A DNA stretch of 64,000 nt from contig NZ_BAAAPC010000021.1 in assembly GCF_039530945.1 (NCBI RefSeq), forward strand, positions 1 through 64,000. Reading direction: 5' to 3'. Below, in pieces: positions 9,176-18,356 of the stretch (positions within the stretch are counted from its first letter, which is position 1; each line of letters starts with the position of its first letter). Position numbers and translations under genes: made by a program. Origin of the DNA: Nocardiopsis_C rhodophaea (GTDB lineage: Bacteria > Actinomycetota > Actinomycetes > Streptosporangiales > Streptosporangiaceae). The notes beneath the pieces are model-generated. The model worked only from the letters and a program-made list of their open reading frames with translations, was not told where the DNA came from and did no database searches.

Positions 9176-11056
9176 GTGGAAGCAGTGCCGCGAGCGGTCG
9201 ATCCACAACGCGTCGCCCAACACGGCGGTGTGGTCATGCGACTCGTCGAGGAGATCTTTCCTCTGGTGGAAGGGTTCTACGTCGACCTGCACAAGAACCC
9301 GGAGCTCTCGCACGCCGAGTACCGGACCGCGAATTCGGTGGCCGAGTGGCTCACCCGTTCCGGATTCGAGGTCCACACGGGCATCGGTGGCACGGGTGTC
9401 ATCGGCCTCCTCCGCAACGGCGACGGTCCGACGGTCATGCTGCGCGCCGACATGGACGCGCTGCCCATGGAGGAGAAGACCGGGCTGCCCTACGCGAGCA
9501 CCGCACGCGGGACCGATGCCGACGGCAACGAGGTCCCGGTCATGCACGCCTGCGGCCACGACGCGCACACCGCGTGCCTCGTGGGCGCCGCCGACCTGCT
9601 CGCCGAGGCGCGCGACCACTGGCGGGGCACGCTGATGGTCGTCGCCCAGCCGGCGGAGGAGACGATCGACGGCGCGGCCGCCATGGTGGCCGACGGCCTG
9701 TACCCCCGGTTCGGGCGCCCCGACGTCGTGCTGGGCCAGCACATCGGCCCGCAGCCGGCCGGGATGGTCACCCACCGGGAGGGTGTCCTCATGGCCGCCA
9801 GCGAGGCGATCGGCGTGCGCGTCTTCGGAACCGGCGGACACGCCTCGCGGCCCGACGCCGCCGTCGACCCGGTGGTGCTGGCCGCGAACATCATCACCCG
9901 GTTGCAGACGGTCGTCGCGCGGGAGATCAGCCCGAGCGAGATGGCGGTCGTGACGGTCGGCATGGTGCGTGCCGGGACGAAGTGCAACATCATCCCCGAT
10001 GAGGCGTACCTGGAGATCAACACCCGCGCGTTGAACGGGGCCGTGGCCGATCGGCTGCGCGCGGCGATCGAGCGCATCGTGCGGGCCGAGGCCATGGCGT
10101 CGGGCGCGCCGCGGGAGCCCGAGATCACCGTGATGCAGGCGGCCGGGGTGACGGCGAACGACCCCGACCACACCCGCGACGTCGCCGCCGCGCACCGCGC
10201 GTACTTCGGTGACGGCTACGTCATCGACCTGCCCGAGCCGGTGACCGGCAGCGAGGACTTCGGCGTCTTCGGGCTGCCCGGTGACCCGGAGCCGATCCCC
10301 TACGTCTACTGGTTCGTCGGCTCGACCCCGCACGACGTGTGGGCGGCGGCGCCGGGCGACACCCCCTACGAGAAGCTGGCGGGGGTGCCGAGCAACCACT
10401 CGCCGTTCTTCGCCCCGGACCGCGAGCCCACGCTGCGGGCCGGACTGGCCGCGCTGACCATCGGCGCCCTCACCTATCTCGGCCGGGCGGAGGACGCCGT
10501 GCCGACCGGGGGGCAGCGGGCGTTCCAGATCGACGGCGCACAGCCGCACGTCGTTCCGGACGGCGCGCCCCTCGCCGAGCCGTCCCTCCCGACCGCCGCC
10601 GCGGCGGCGCCGGAACCGTCCGAACCGCACGTTGCGCCCTTCGCGTCGGAATCCGGCCTTGAGGGGGGTACCGATGGCGGCGTGCCCCGCGAGAACACCG
10701 GTGCGTCCACGCGTTCGGCGGACGTGGACGCGCTGCGTGAGGAGACCGGCGAGGACCGGACCTACCAGGACGTGGAGGAATCCACCCGGCAAGGGGACAT
10801 GGCGGAGCCGATGCCCGACGAGGACCCCGACTTGTCCCCGGCACCGCCGCAGGGCGACCCCGTGGCGGCTCCGCCGCCCGAGGGCGCGCCGATCTCCGCG
10901 CCTCCGCCCCCTCCGGGCGCGACACCCTACATCCCGGGCACCTACGTGCCGGACGGCCGCCCGGCCCCCGGTGACGCCTACGATCCGCGGCCCTACGAGC
11001 AGCCGCCCGAGCCCGGCCAGGACCCGCCGCGCGAGGATCCTCCCTTCCGGCTCTGA
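9176..11056 (+). CDS. M20 family amidohydrolase with long Pro-rich C-terminal tail
   Basis: 626 residues. Residues about 25-440 are an M20D-type zinc amidohydrolase. RADMDALP, then HACGHDAHT (residues about 122-130) and QPAEE (about 158-162), supply metal ligands and the catalytic Glu; GTGGHASRPD lies in the dimerisation lid and TGSEDFGVF near the C-terminal ligand. Relatives remove acyl or amide groups from N-acyl amino acids and related compounds. The last 170 residues are low-complexity and very rich in Pro, Glu, Asp and Gly, ending in repeated PPP and PYEQPPEPG-like stretches, which is unusual for the family. GTG 9176 follows AAGAAGG; GTG 9185 is an alternative. Confidence 0.85.
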   Translation: MEAVPRAVDPQRVAQHGGVVMRLVEEIFPLVEGFYVDLHKNPELSHAEYRTANSVAEWLTRSGFEVHTGIGGTGVIGLLRNGDGPTVMLRADMDALPMEEKTGLPYASTARGTDADGNEVPVMHACGHDAHTACLVGAADLLAEARDHWRGTLMVVAQPAEETIDGAAAMVADGLYPRFGRPDVVLGQHIGPQPAGMVTHREGVLMAASEAIGVRVFGTGGHASRPDAAVDPVVLAANIITRLQTVVAREISPSEMAVVTVGMVRAGTKCNIIPDEAYLEINTRALNGAVADRLRAAIERIVRAEAMASGAPREPEITVMQAAGVTANDPDHTRDVAAAHRAYFGDGYVIDLPEPVTGSEDFGVFGLPGDPEPIPYVYWFVGSTPHDVWAAAPGDTPYEKLAGVPSNHSPFFAPDREPTLRAGLAALTIGALTYLGRAEDAVPTGGQRAFQIDGAQPHVVPDGAPLAEPSLPTAAAAAPEPSEPHVAPFASESGLEGGTDGGVPRENTGASTRSADVDALREETGEDRTYQDVEESTRQGDMAEPMPDEDPDLSPAPPQGDPVAAPPPEGAPISAPPPPPGATPYIPGTYVPDGRPAPGDAYDPRPYEQPPEPGQDPPREDPPFRL

Positions 11057-11075
11057 ACCCCAAAATTCCCGCCCG

Positions 11076-11113
11076 CGGATGTCTCCTCGGCCCGACGGCC
11101 GTGGGGACATCCG
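11076..11113 (+). terminator. Terminator after M20 gene
   Basis: Arms 11076-11086 and 11103-11113 pair with a single G-T wobble, with an inner 5-bp stem, and are followed by GCTTTTC. This fits a rho-independent terminator 20 bases after the M20 stop codon. Confidence 0.7.
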
Positions 11114-11337
11114 GCTTTTCAGCGCGCCCGGAGGGTGCGGTCCCGGCCCCGGCCCGGCGGTTCGCGGCCCGGGGTCACCGGCACCGAGCGGAATCGGCCC
11201 GCACGCCCTCCGCGTTCCCGCCCCCTCAGGACAGGACACACAGCGGCGCGGTCGTCGTTGCCCTCGGAGGGCCGCCAGGGGGCCGGTGCCACACCGGCCC
11301 CCTGCCCTCGCGATCGCCACCGCGGAGGACGGTACCG

Positions 11338-12159
11338 ATGTTCCGCCACCACAATGGGCGGATGGGGTGGGTCTCGTGGGGAAATCGGCGTCGCCGACGG
11401 GATTTGCGACATCCGCGAGAGAACCTGTTCCTGGGGATATGTGTGGCGGTCACCGTGCTGGCGGTCGTGGGGGCCGTGAACCGGTCGCTCGGCGGGGACG
11501 GCGGCCAGCCGCTGCTTCTGCTCAGCGTGCCGGGAGCGGTCTTCTTCGCGCGCGGGATCCTCTATGCCCGGCAGCGATCCGACGGGGTGCGCATCTCCGA
11601 GAACCAGTTCCCCGAGGCGCACCGCATGGTGGTCGACGCCGCGCGGGAGCTCGGGCTGCCGCGCGTCCCCGACGCCTACGTGGTGCTCGGCAACGGGCGG
11701 CTCAACGCGTTCGCCTCCGGCCACGGCTTTCGCCGGTACGTCGCCATCACCAGTGACCTGTTCGAAATCGGCGGCCGACTCCGGGACCCCGACGCGCTCC
11801 GCTTCGTCATCGGCCACGAGGTCGGCCACATCGCGGCCGGGCACGCCTCCTACTGGCGGCAGTTCGGGGTGTCGGTCGCCAACGTCATCCCGGGGATCGG
11901 GATGACGCTCAACCGCGCCCAGGAATACACCGCCGACAACCACGCCTACGCGTTCTGCCCGGAGGGCGTGGAAGGGCTGCGGGTCCTCGCCGCCGGCAAG
12001 TACCTGTACCGTCACGTCGACTTCGCGGACATCGCCGACCGGGCCGGTACCGACCAGGGCTTCTTTGTGATGCTGGCGAACCTCCTGTCCAGCCATCCGG
12101 TGAACACGTGGCGGTTCCACGCTCTGCGCGACCGGTCCCGCCCCGGCCGCGTGCTGTGA
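11338..12159 (+). CDS. M48 family metallopeptidase
   Basis: 273 residues. A basic cytoplasmic N-terminus is followed by two hydrophobic segments (about 30-47 and 58-76) and a zinc peptidase domain with HEVGH at 160-164 and the third ligand Glu196 in QEYTAD. This matches the M48 (HtpX/Ste24-like) family of membrane proteases that degrade misfolded membrane proteins or process substrates at the membrane. The ATG at 11338 is chosen over an in-frame upstream start because GGAGGACG precedes it by about 8 bases and the protein then starts just before its first membrane segment. It converges on the EF-G2 gene. Confidence 0.85.
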   Translation: MFRHHNGRMGWVSWGNRRRRRDLRHPRENLFLGICVAVTVLAVVGAVNRSLGGDGGQPLLLLSVPGAVFFARGILYARQRSDGVRISENQFPEAHRMVVDAARELGLPRVPDAYVVLGNGRLNAFASGHGFRRYVAITSDLFEIGGRLRDPDALRFVIGHEVGHIAAGHASYWRQFGVSVANVIPGIGMTLNRAQEYTADNHAYAFCPEGVEGLRVLAAGKYLYRHVDFADIADRAGTDQGFFVMLANLLSSHPVNTWRFHALRDRSRPGRVL

Positions 12160-12202
12160 CGGCCGCCGGCGTGCGCGTGCGCGGTGCGTCGCCGCCCCCT
12201 GA

Positions 12203-14365
12203 TTACGCGCTGGCGTGCTCCTCCTCCCGGAACTTCTCCGCGAGCTGCGGCGGCAGGGGCTCGTGCCGCAGGTAGCGGCGGTTGAACGAGCCGGTGCCGT
12301 GCGAGATGGAGCGCAGGTCGATGGCGTAGCGGGTGATCTCCAGCTGGGGCACCTCGGCGCGGATCAGGGTGCGCCCGTTCTCCACGGCCTCGGTCCCGAT
12401 GACCCGGCCCCGGCGGGCCGACAGGTCGCTCATCACCGCCCCCATGTACTCATCGGCGACCAGCACTGTCACCTCGTCCACGGGTTCGAGCATCGACGTC
12501 TTCGCGTGCTCGGCCGCGTTCTTCAGCGCCAACCGCCCCGCCTTCTGGAACGCCATGTCGGAGGAGTCCACCGAGTGCGCCTTGCCGTCGTACAGGGTGA
12601 CCCGGATGTCCACCAGCGGGTAGCCCGACTTCACGCCGTGTTCCATCTGGGAGCGCACGCCCTTCTCCACCGAGGGGATGAACTGGCGCGGCACCACACC
12701 GCCGACGATCTTGTCGACGAACTCCAGCCCTGACCCCGACGGCAGCGGCTCCACCTCGATCTTGCAGATGCCGTACTCGCCGTGCCCGCCGCTCTGCTTG
12801 ACATTGCGGCCCATCCCCTGGGCCGGGACCGCGAAGGTCTCCCGGAGCGGGATGCGCACCTCGTCGGTTTCGACGCGGACACCGTAGCGTTCGCGCAGGC
12901 GGTCGAGCGCCACGTCCAGGTGGGCCTCGCCCGTGCACCACAGCACCATCTGGTGGGTCTCCGGGTTGACCTCGACGCGCAGGGTCAGGTCTTCCTGCGA
13001 CAGTCGGGAGACCGCCTGGGAGAGCTTGTCCTCGTCGCTCTTGGCGGCGGCGCGCACCGCCACCGGGAGCAGCGGCTCGGGGAACGACCAGGGCGGCATG
13101 CGCAGCGGGCGCTCCTTGTCGGAGAGCGTGTCGCCGGTCTCGGCTCCGGTGAGCTTGGCGACCGCGCAGATGTCGCCCGCGATGACCTCGCCGCACGGCT
13201 CGTTGTTCTTGCCCATCGGGATGGACAGCGCGCCCATGCGCTCGTCGACGTCGTGGTCGTCGTGCCCGCGGTCGGCCAGGCCGTGCCCGCAGACATGGAC
13301 GACGGCGTCCGGGCGCAGCGTGCCGGAGAAGACGCGCACCAGGCTGACCCGGCCCACGTAGGGGTCGCTGGCGGTCTTGACCACCTCGGCCAGCAGCGGG
13401 CCGTCGGGGTCGCAGCTCAGCCCCGTGACGGGCTTGCCGTCCACGGTGGTCACATCGTCGGGGAGCGGCCGCTCGACCGGCGACGGGGTGGAACGGGGCA
13501 GCTCGTCGAGCAGCTCCTGGATGCCGATGCCGTGGGTCGAGGAGATCGCGAGCACGGGATGGAATCCGCCCCGGGCCACGGCCGCCTCCAAATCGGTGAT
13601 GAGCATTTCGGGGTCGAGTTCGGCGCCCTCCATATAGCGATCCATGAGCGTCTCGTCCTCGCTCTCCTGGATCACCCCCTCGATCAGCGCGTCGCGCATG
13701 GCGTCGATCTCGCCGTCGAGATCCGCGGGCGGCTCGCTCTCGGTCCGCTTCGGCCCGGAGTGGTCGTAGTAGCGCTGGGAGATCAACCCCATCAGGCCCC
13801 GCACGGTGCGCGCGTCGCCCTCACCGGAGTACACGGGGACGTAGGCGGGAAGGACACCGTCGCCGAAGGCGGCCTGGCATTCCTGCACGGTGCCCGCGAA
13901 GTCGGCGCGGTGGTGGTCGATCTTGGTGATCGCGACGGCGCGCGGCATGCCGATGGCCGCGCACTCGTCCCACAGCAGGCGGGTGCGGCCGTCGACGCCT
14001 TCGAGGGCCGAGATGACGAACAGCGCGGCGTCGGCCGCGCGCAGCCCGGCGCGCAGATCGCCCACGAAGTCGGCGTAGCCGGGTGTGTCCAGCAGGTTCA
14101 CCTTCACGTTGCCCGAGCGGATCGGGGCCACCGCGAGGTTGACCGAGCGCTTCTGCCTGATCTCCACATCGTCGTAGTCGCTGACCGTCGTGCCCTCTTC
14201 GACCCGCCCGGCTCGGGAAATGGTGCCGGAGGCGTGCAGCAGGGCCTCCATCAGCGTCGTCTTTCCGGCTCCGGAATGGCCGACCAACACAACGTTGCGT
14301 ATGCCCGTTGGTCGATCGGCCTTGAGTGCCCTGCCGGTGGTCGCTGGACCGGATTTGTCCGCCAT
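12203..14365 (-). CDS. fusA2: Elongation factor G-like protein EF-G2
   Basis: 720 residues with full EF-G domain order: GTPase domain with GHSGAGKTTL (P-loop), DTPGYADF (G3) and TKIDHH in place of NKxD (G4), then domains II to V, ending GSFNRRYLRHEPLPP. The altered G4 and the divergent domain IV mark it as the actinobacterial EF-G2 paralogue (the Rv0120c type), not the translocase. Related EF-G2 proteins bind ribosomes but their role is unsettled. The start MADKSG is chosen over an in-frame start 105 bases upstream; it has a purine-rich GGAAGAAGG/GGGAAG site before it. Confidence 0.9.
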   Translation of the reverse strand: MADKSGPATTGRALKADRPTGIRNVVLVGHSGAGKTTLMEALLHASGTISRAGRVEEGTTVSDYDDVEIRQKRSVNLAVAPIRSGNVKVNLLDTPGYADFVGDLRAGLRAADAALFVISALEGVDGRTRLLWDECAAIGMPRAVAITKIDHHRADFAGTVQECQAAFGDGVLPAYVPVYSGEGDARTVRGLMGLISQRYYDHSGPKRTESEPPADLDGEIDAMRDALIEGVIQESEDETLMDRYMEGAELDPEMLITDLEAAVARGGFHPVLAISSTHGIGIQELLDELPRSTPSPVERPLPDDVTTVDGKPVTGLSCDPDGPLLAEVVKTASDPYVGRVSLVRVFSGTLRPDAVVHVCGHGLADRGHDDHDVDERMGALSIPMGKNNEPCGEVIAGDICAVAKLTGAETGDTLSDKERPLRMPPWSFPEPLLPVAVRAAAKSDEDKLSQAVSRLSQEDLTLRVEVNPETHQMVLWCTGEAHLDVALDRLRERYGVRVETDEVRIPLRETFAVPAQGMGRNVKQSGGHGEYGICKIEVEPLPSGSGLEFVDKIVGGVVPRQFIPSVEKGVRSQMEHGVKSGYPLVDIRVTLYDGKAHSVDSSDMAFQKAGRLALKNAAEHAKTSMLEPVDEVTVLVADEYMGAVMSDLSARRGRVIGTEAVENGRTLIRAEVPQLEITRYAIDLRSISHGTGSFNRRYLRHEPLPPQLAEKFREEEHASA

Positions 14366-14601
14366 GCTTCCCAACCTTCTTCCTTCGGCTCCCATGCGGA
14401 TGACGCCGGCGGTCCGCGTCGAGTGTGACGCGGGACACTCTCTACCGTCACCTTTCACGGCGGATATCACAAGGGGTCAGGTGGGGAAACGGGGGGTAAC
14501 ACAGGGTACGGTGGCGGTGGCGAAGCGGCTGGGGGTGCGGGGGCGCCGGAAAACGCGAGAGCGGCATGACCAGAATGGGCGTGGCGGCCGTCCCAATCTC
14601 T

Positions 14602-14607
14602 TAGGCT
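14602..14607 (+). promoter_or_regulatory. -10 box of leaderless promoter (CPBP protease)
   Basis: TAGGCT ends 6 bases before the GTG at 14614. No ribosome-binding site lies upstream, so transcription probably starts at the start codon. No good -35 box is visible. Confidence 0.5.
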
Positions 14608-14613
14608 GTGGCC

Positions 14614-15669
14614 GTGCCGTGGTCCGAGAGCATTCCCCAATTCAGTCTTGTCGCGATGATCCTCGGGATCGTTCTGGTGGCGTACGCCGCCATTGGCGAG
14701 CCGGTTCTGGGACGCTACGCCTACGCCTGGCTACGCCGCCGTCGCGAGACCGAATCCAGCGCGCTGGTCCGGTTCTACGGCCTGACCATCGCGATCCAGT
14801 GGCTGTGGATCACGCTCGTCGTCGCGATCCTCGCGCTCTCGCCCTCACTGAACCTCGCCGACCTCGGCCTGCGCGCGCCGGACCAGTGGGGTCCGCTGCT
14901 CGCCGCCATCGTCGGCTTCGCCGTGTCAGGGGCCGTGATCTGGCTGATCAGCCGGAACAAGGGCGGCGCGAGGAAGAAGGGCAAGGGGCGGGGTCGGCGG
15001 CGCGGTCCCGCGGCCTCCGAGCCCGACGCCCCCGCCGGTGACGCGCCGGACCCGGGGTACGGGTACGACGCGCCCTACGGCATCGGCCCAATCCCGTCAG
15101 CTGGACGCGACTCCGCTTCCGACCACCGTCCCGAGGACGGTCCGGGCTACCCGGAGTACTCCGGCCCCCAGCGGCCCGCGATGCCGGCCCCCGGCGCCGA
15201 GGCGATCGAGGCCCTGACCCCGCGCACGGCCGCCGAGCGGCGGCTGGCCGGCGCCCTGGCCGTGACCGCGGGCATCGGTGAGGAGCTGCTCTACCGCGGT
15301 CTGTTCATCGCCCTCGGCGTGAGCTTCGGTCTGCCGGTGTGGGCGGCGGCGATCGTCTCGTGCGTGCTCTTCGCGGTCGCCCACCTCTACCAGGGGTGGT
15401 GGGGACTGGTCGGCCCCGGCCTGGTCGGTGTGCTGTTCACGATCGTCTACCTGGGAACGGGAAGTCTGGTCATCCCGATCCTGCTGCACATCCTCATCGA
15501 CGTCCGCGGTCTGCTTTTCCCGGGTGACCGCGGAGGCACGAGTGGCGGCCGCGGCCCCGGCCGGAGGAGCGGCCACCGCGGCCGCGGCCGGACAGCCGAC
15601 CCGGGCGCTGTTCGGCGGGCCGCCCGGTCCGGCGGCGGTCGGCGACGGCGCGGTGCGTCGTCCCGGTGA
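14614..15669 (+). CDS. CPBP family intramembrane metalloprotease
   Basis: 351 residues, multi-pass. The CAAX-protease and bacteriocin-processing (CPBP/Abi) motifs are all present: EELLYRG at 223-229, AHLYQGWWG with its His, and HILIDVRG. Between the N-terminal membrane segments and the catalytic half lies a charged loop of about 85 residues (KKGKGRGRRRGP onward), and an Arg/Gly-rich tail closes the protein. These enzymes cut or process membrane-bound substrates; the target is unknown. GTG 14614 is preferred to GTG 14608 because of the position of the upstream TAGGCT box. Confidence 0.85.
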   Translation: MPWSESIPQFSLVAMILGIVLVAYAAIGEPVLGRYAYAWLRRRRETESSALVRFYGLTIAIQWLWITLVVAILALSPSLNLADLGLRAPDQWGPLLAAIVGFAVSGAVIWLISRNKGGARKKGKGRGRRRGPAASEPDAPAGDAPDPGYGYDAPYGIGPIPSAGRDSASDHRPEDGPGYPEYSGPQRPAMPAPGAEAIEALTPRTAAERRLAGALAVTAGIGEELLYRGLFIALGVSFGLPVWAAAIVSCVLFAVAHLYQGWWGLVGPGLVGVLFTIVYLGTGSLVIPILLHILIDVRGLLFPGDRGGTSGGRGPGRRSGHRGRGRTADPGAVRRAARSGGGRRRRGASSR

Positions 15670-15811
15670 GGCGTGGCGCGGGCGCCCGGACGGGGCGGGC
15701 GCGGACGAAGCGGAACCCCGTGTCTCCGCTGCGGTGACGGACGCGCCAGTAGTGCCTTCCCTACTGGGGAAACACGTGCGTCCTTCCGTGCTTCGGGAAT
15801 GGGCGATCATG

Positions 15812-15817
15812 CAGGAT
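15812..15817 (+). promoter_or_regulatory. Probable -10 box of leaderless promoter (alpha/beta hydrolase)
   Basis: CAGGAT ends 6 bases before GTG 15824. It follows the same spacing seen at several other genes in the window, but the first base departs from TANNNT. Confidence 0.4.
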
Positions 15818-15823
15818 GGTGGG

Positions 15824-16633
15824 GTGTCCGACGCCCTTTCAGAATTCACCCCACGGTCTCGCCCCGAGCGTCAACAGCTGACCACCCCTGACGGGGTCCG
15901 CCTCGATTCCGTACTGATTCGCGCAGAGGCGCGAGCGACACGCGACACGGCGGTCGTCCTCGCCAATGGATTCACCGGCACGTGGCGCAGCCCCGACACC
16001 AAGATGATCGCCTCCCGGATGCTCCCGGTGGGCGATGTCATGACCTTCGATTTCCGCGGCCACTACGCCTCGACGGGAGCGAGCACGGTCGGCAACCACG
16101 AAGTCGACGACCTGCAGGCGGTCATCGAGCACCTGCGGGGCCTCGGCTACGCGGCCATCGCCACCGTCGGCTTCTCCATGGGAGCCGCCGTCGTCGTGCG
16201 CCACGCCGGACTGTTCGGCGGCGTGTCGGCGGTCGTCGCGGTGAGCGGACCCAGCCAGTGGTTCTACCGGGGAACCACCCGGATGCGGCTGCTGCATTTC
16301 GGCGTGGAGCGACCGCTGGGACGCTGGTTCCTGCGCGTCGCCCGCCAGGTCCGGGTCACCGACCAGGAGTGGGACCCCATGCCACAGGACCCGGTCGAAC
16401 TCGCCCCCAGGGTCGCCCCGGCCCCGCTCCTGGTCGTCCACGGGGACCGGGACAGCTATTTTCCCCTCGTCCACGCCCACCGCATCCACGACGCCGCCCG
16501 CCACCCCAAGGAACTGTGGATCGAACCGGGCATGGGCCACGCCGAACGCTCCCTCACCCCGCGGAGAGCCGAACGCATCGCCGAATGGCTCACGGCTAAC
16601 CAGGCCGCGGTCCACCCGTCGGAGACCGGCTGA
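15824..16633 (+). CDS. Alpha/beta hydrolase
   Basis: 269 residues with an alpha/beta-hydrolase fold. The nucleophile elbow is GFSMGA near residues 115-120. The acid is probably in LLVVHGDRDSYF and the catalytic His in GMGHAE near the C-terminus. The substrate is unknown; this is the serine-aminopeptidase-like (Hydrolase_4) subtype. The GTG at 15824 is chosen from a -10-like box 6 bases upstream, with ATG 15809 the alternative. It begins about 155 bases after the CPBP protease gene on the same strand and converges on the barstar gene. Confidence 0.8.
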   Translation: MSDALSEFTPRSRPERQQLTTPDGVRLDSVLIRAEARATRDTAVVLANGFTGTWRSPDTKMIASRMLPVGDVMTFDFRGHYASTGASTVGNHEVDDLQAVIEHLRGLGYAAIATVGFSMGAAVVVRHAGLFGGVSAVVAVSGPSQWFYRGTTRMRLLHFGVERPLGRWFLRVARQVRVTDQEWDPMPQDPVELAPRVAPAPLLVVHGDRDSYFPLVHAHRIHDAARHPKELWIEPGMGHAERSLTPRRAERIAEWLTANQAAVHPSETG

Positions 16634-16690
16634 CACGCGCGATCGCGATGTATGACACCCGCTGTCGCGGCGCTCGGCGCGGGCCGCGCT

Positions 16691-17251
16691 TCACTCCTCG
16701 TAGGAGACGGTGGGTTGCTCCGGGTCACCGGCGGTGCGAGCGAGGTACTCATCGAGGATTCGCCGCAGCATACGGGCGTCTCGGGGGACGGTCGTCTCCA
16801 GATGGCGCCATCCGACAAACCGGATGGCGGCCGGGAGCTGGACCAGGCCGGTGATCGCATCCCAGAAGGCATCCCAGTTCATGCCGTACATGTCGGGGAA
16901 GTCGAGTTCCCGCTTGAGGAGCCGGTGAAGGTCGCGTCCGCTGGTCACGCCGCTCAGGTCGATGGTCGTCCTGATCTCGGTGGGGCTGTCCGTATAGGTG
17001 ACGATCGCCTCCGGGTGCCGTTCCCGGTGCTCATCGATGAGCGCGCGGAGTTCGCGGGCCCCAACGGGGCATTGCGCGCGGAATTCGCCCCATCCGGTGA
17101 AGTGGATCTCCTGGGGCGGTGCGGCGGCCTTCGCGAGTAGGGCGCGGAACTCCGCGAGTGAACGCGGACGGATCGAGCGGGTTTGGAACCCTCGCGTGAG
17201 TGCGTGAAGCAACTCGTGCGGCGTGGATTCATCGGAGAGGTCAAGGATCAA
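16691..17251 (-). CDS. Tandem barstar-like protein (ribonuclease inhibitor family)
   Basis: 186 residues. The second half (about 95-186) is a recognisable barstar domain: TIDLSGVTSGRDLHRLLKRE, then MYGMNWDAFWDAITG and IRFVGWRHLE. The first half repeats the same plan: ILDLSDESTPHELLHALTRG, EFRALLAKA, then IHFTGWGEFR and ARELRALIDE matching ARMLRRILDE. The N-terminal copy lacks the YGxNWDAFWD segment, so it is a diverged duplicate. Barstars inhibit secreted barnase-type RNases; no RNase gene lies beside this one. The start is TTG with AAGAAG 8 bases upstream. It converges on the hydrolase gene. Confidence 0.8.
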   Translation of the reverse strand: MILDLSDESTPHELLHALTRGFQTRSIRPRSLAEFRALLAKAAAPPQEIHFTGWGEFRAQCPVGARELRALIDEHRERHPEAIVTYTDSPTEIRTTIDLSGVTSGRDLHRLLKRELDFPDMYGMNWDAFWDAITGLVQLPAAIRFVGWRHLETTVPRDARMLRRILDEYLARTAGDPEQPTVSYEE

Positions 17252-17570
17252 TGAATGGCTTCTTGTGTCGCGTCTCGTTGTTTCCGGTCGGGCGCCCGCC
17301 AGGGTACTCGCCCGACGTCATGGCCGATGACGTGGGGCGTTGACGTCGGAGCGCGGACCATGGCCCGCCGGTAACCGGACAGAGAGGCGCCAATCGGACC
17401 CGGTAGAGGCACGGGAATGGCGGCCACGTGACCGAGTGTGGCCGTCTCTTCGAGAAACCATGCGGCCCGTACGAACGTGTGAGTAGCATCTGAACTGCTG
17501 GGCGGCGCGGATCGCTCATAAGGCGAGGCCGTCCCCACCACTCCCGGGGACGGCCTCCACACCACGACGA
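17252..17570. other. Intergenic region downstream of wblA
   Basis: About 320 bases between the barstar gene and wblA, both on the minus strand. The only structure I see is the wblA terminator hairpin at 17525-17557. I see no convincing gene; the short frames here lack family features and a start signal. Confidence 0.55.
17525..17557 (-). terminator. wblA terminator hairpin
   Basis: A perfect 12-base-pair stem (17525-17536 with 17546-17557) and a 9-base loop, 14 bases beyond the wblA stop codon. No T run follows. Confidence 0.65.
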
Positions 17571-17876
17571 CTAGGCGAGAAGCTGCCGCTCCGTTTCGGA
17601 GTTCTGCTCGTAGGCATCGCGCGCGTTCGAAAGGAGGTTCTGCCACGAATCGACATCCGGCCGTCGGCGCAGCAGGGCCCGGCGCTCGCGTTCGGTCATG
17701 CCCCCCCACACACCGAACTCGACGCGGTTGTCCAGCGCGTCGGCCAGGCATTCGGTGCGCACCGGGCACCCCCGGCAGATGAGCTTGGCCCGATTCTGGG
17801 CGGCTCCTTGGACGAACATGGCGTCAGGGTCCGTCTCCCGGCACAGACCCCTACCAGCCCAATCCCTATTCCACAT
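17571..17876 (-). CDS. wblA: WhiB-family iron-sulfur regulator, WblA type
   Basis: 101 residues. Cys12, Cys34, Cys37 and Cys43 are the four ligands of a [4Fe-4S] cluster. The conserved GVWGG turn and the basic ERERRALLRRRP DNA-binding segment follow. The extended stretch from AQNRAK through CPVRTECLADALDNRVEFG matches Streptomyces WblA (WhiB4-like) better than WhiB1, WhiB2 or WhiD types. WblA is a pleiotropic regulator that represses antibiotic synthesis and supports development and redox response. The gene is monocistronic, with a hairpin after it and an unusually long upstream region. The ATG has GGGAG about 9 bases upstream. Confidence 0.88.
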   Translation of the reverse strand: MWNRDWAGRGLCRETDPDAMFVQGAAQNRAKLICRGCPVRTECLADALDNRVEFGVWGGMTERERRALLRRRPDVDSWQNLLSNARDAYEQNSETERQLLA

Positions 17877-18356
17877 GTTGCCCCACTCCCAAGATCAGCA
17901 TGTGAGTCTTGTAGGTACTGCCGACGGGCGCGGTCGTCGGCATCGGGGGAGGGAGAGAGTTCGGCGGACGGTGCCACTCGCGGAGCACGAACAGAAGCCG
18001 GTACTTCGCGGGCCGCTCATTTCGGCCTACTGTGTCCCTCCTCACCGCTGGGGTCGAAACTACGGATCGTCGAGCTGCGCCGACAGGCCCCATTGGGCCC
18101 ATTTCTGATATAGCCCAGGTGGGCCATTGCGATCCGCTGAATGAGTCATGAAGACTGCGCGGAGCGTCACGTACTTAGACGTATGTGTGACTGGGCTGGT
18201 CTGAGACGGTGCGAGGAACGGCAGACGAGGCGAAGAGAACACGCCGCCGATCCGATCCGAGAATGGGGTCGGATCGGAACCCTGATCCACCCTGGCCCCT
18301 ACACGGCTCTGAACCCCACACAGGCGTGCGGGCCGCGGCATAGCCGCGGCCCGACA
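17877..18356. other. Long upstream region of wblA
   Basis: About 480 bases between wblA and the next minus-strand gene, with no convincing coding sequence. It holds an imperfect 26-base inverted repeat at 18166-18191 with arms GTCAC/GTGAC around CTTAGACGTA, and the terminator of the upstream gene at 18329-18353. Long leaders are common for wblA orthologues and suggest several regulators or a long 5' UTR. Confidence 0.5.
18329..18353 (-). terminator. Terminator hairpin
   Basis: A perfect 11-base-pair GC-only stem (18329-18339 with 18343-18353) and an ATA loop, just beyond the stop codon at 18357. Confidence 0.7.

Noticed and set aside
12782..14428. A 548-codon plus-strand frame
   Set aside because: It lies antisense to EF-G2 and has no family features.
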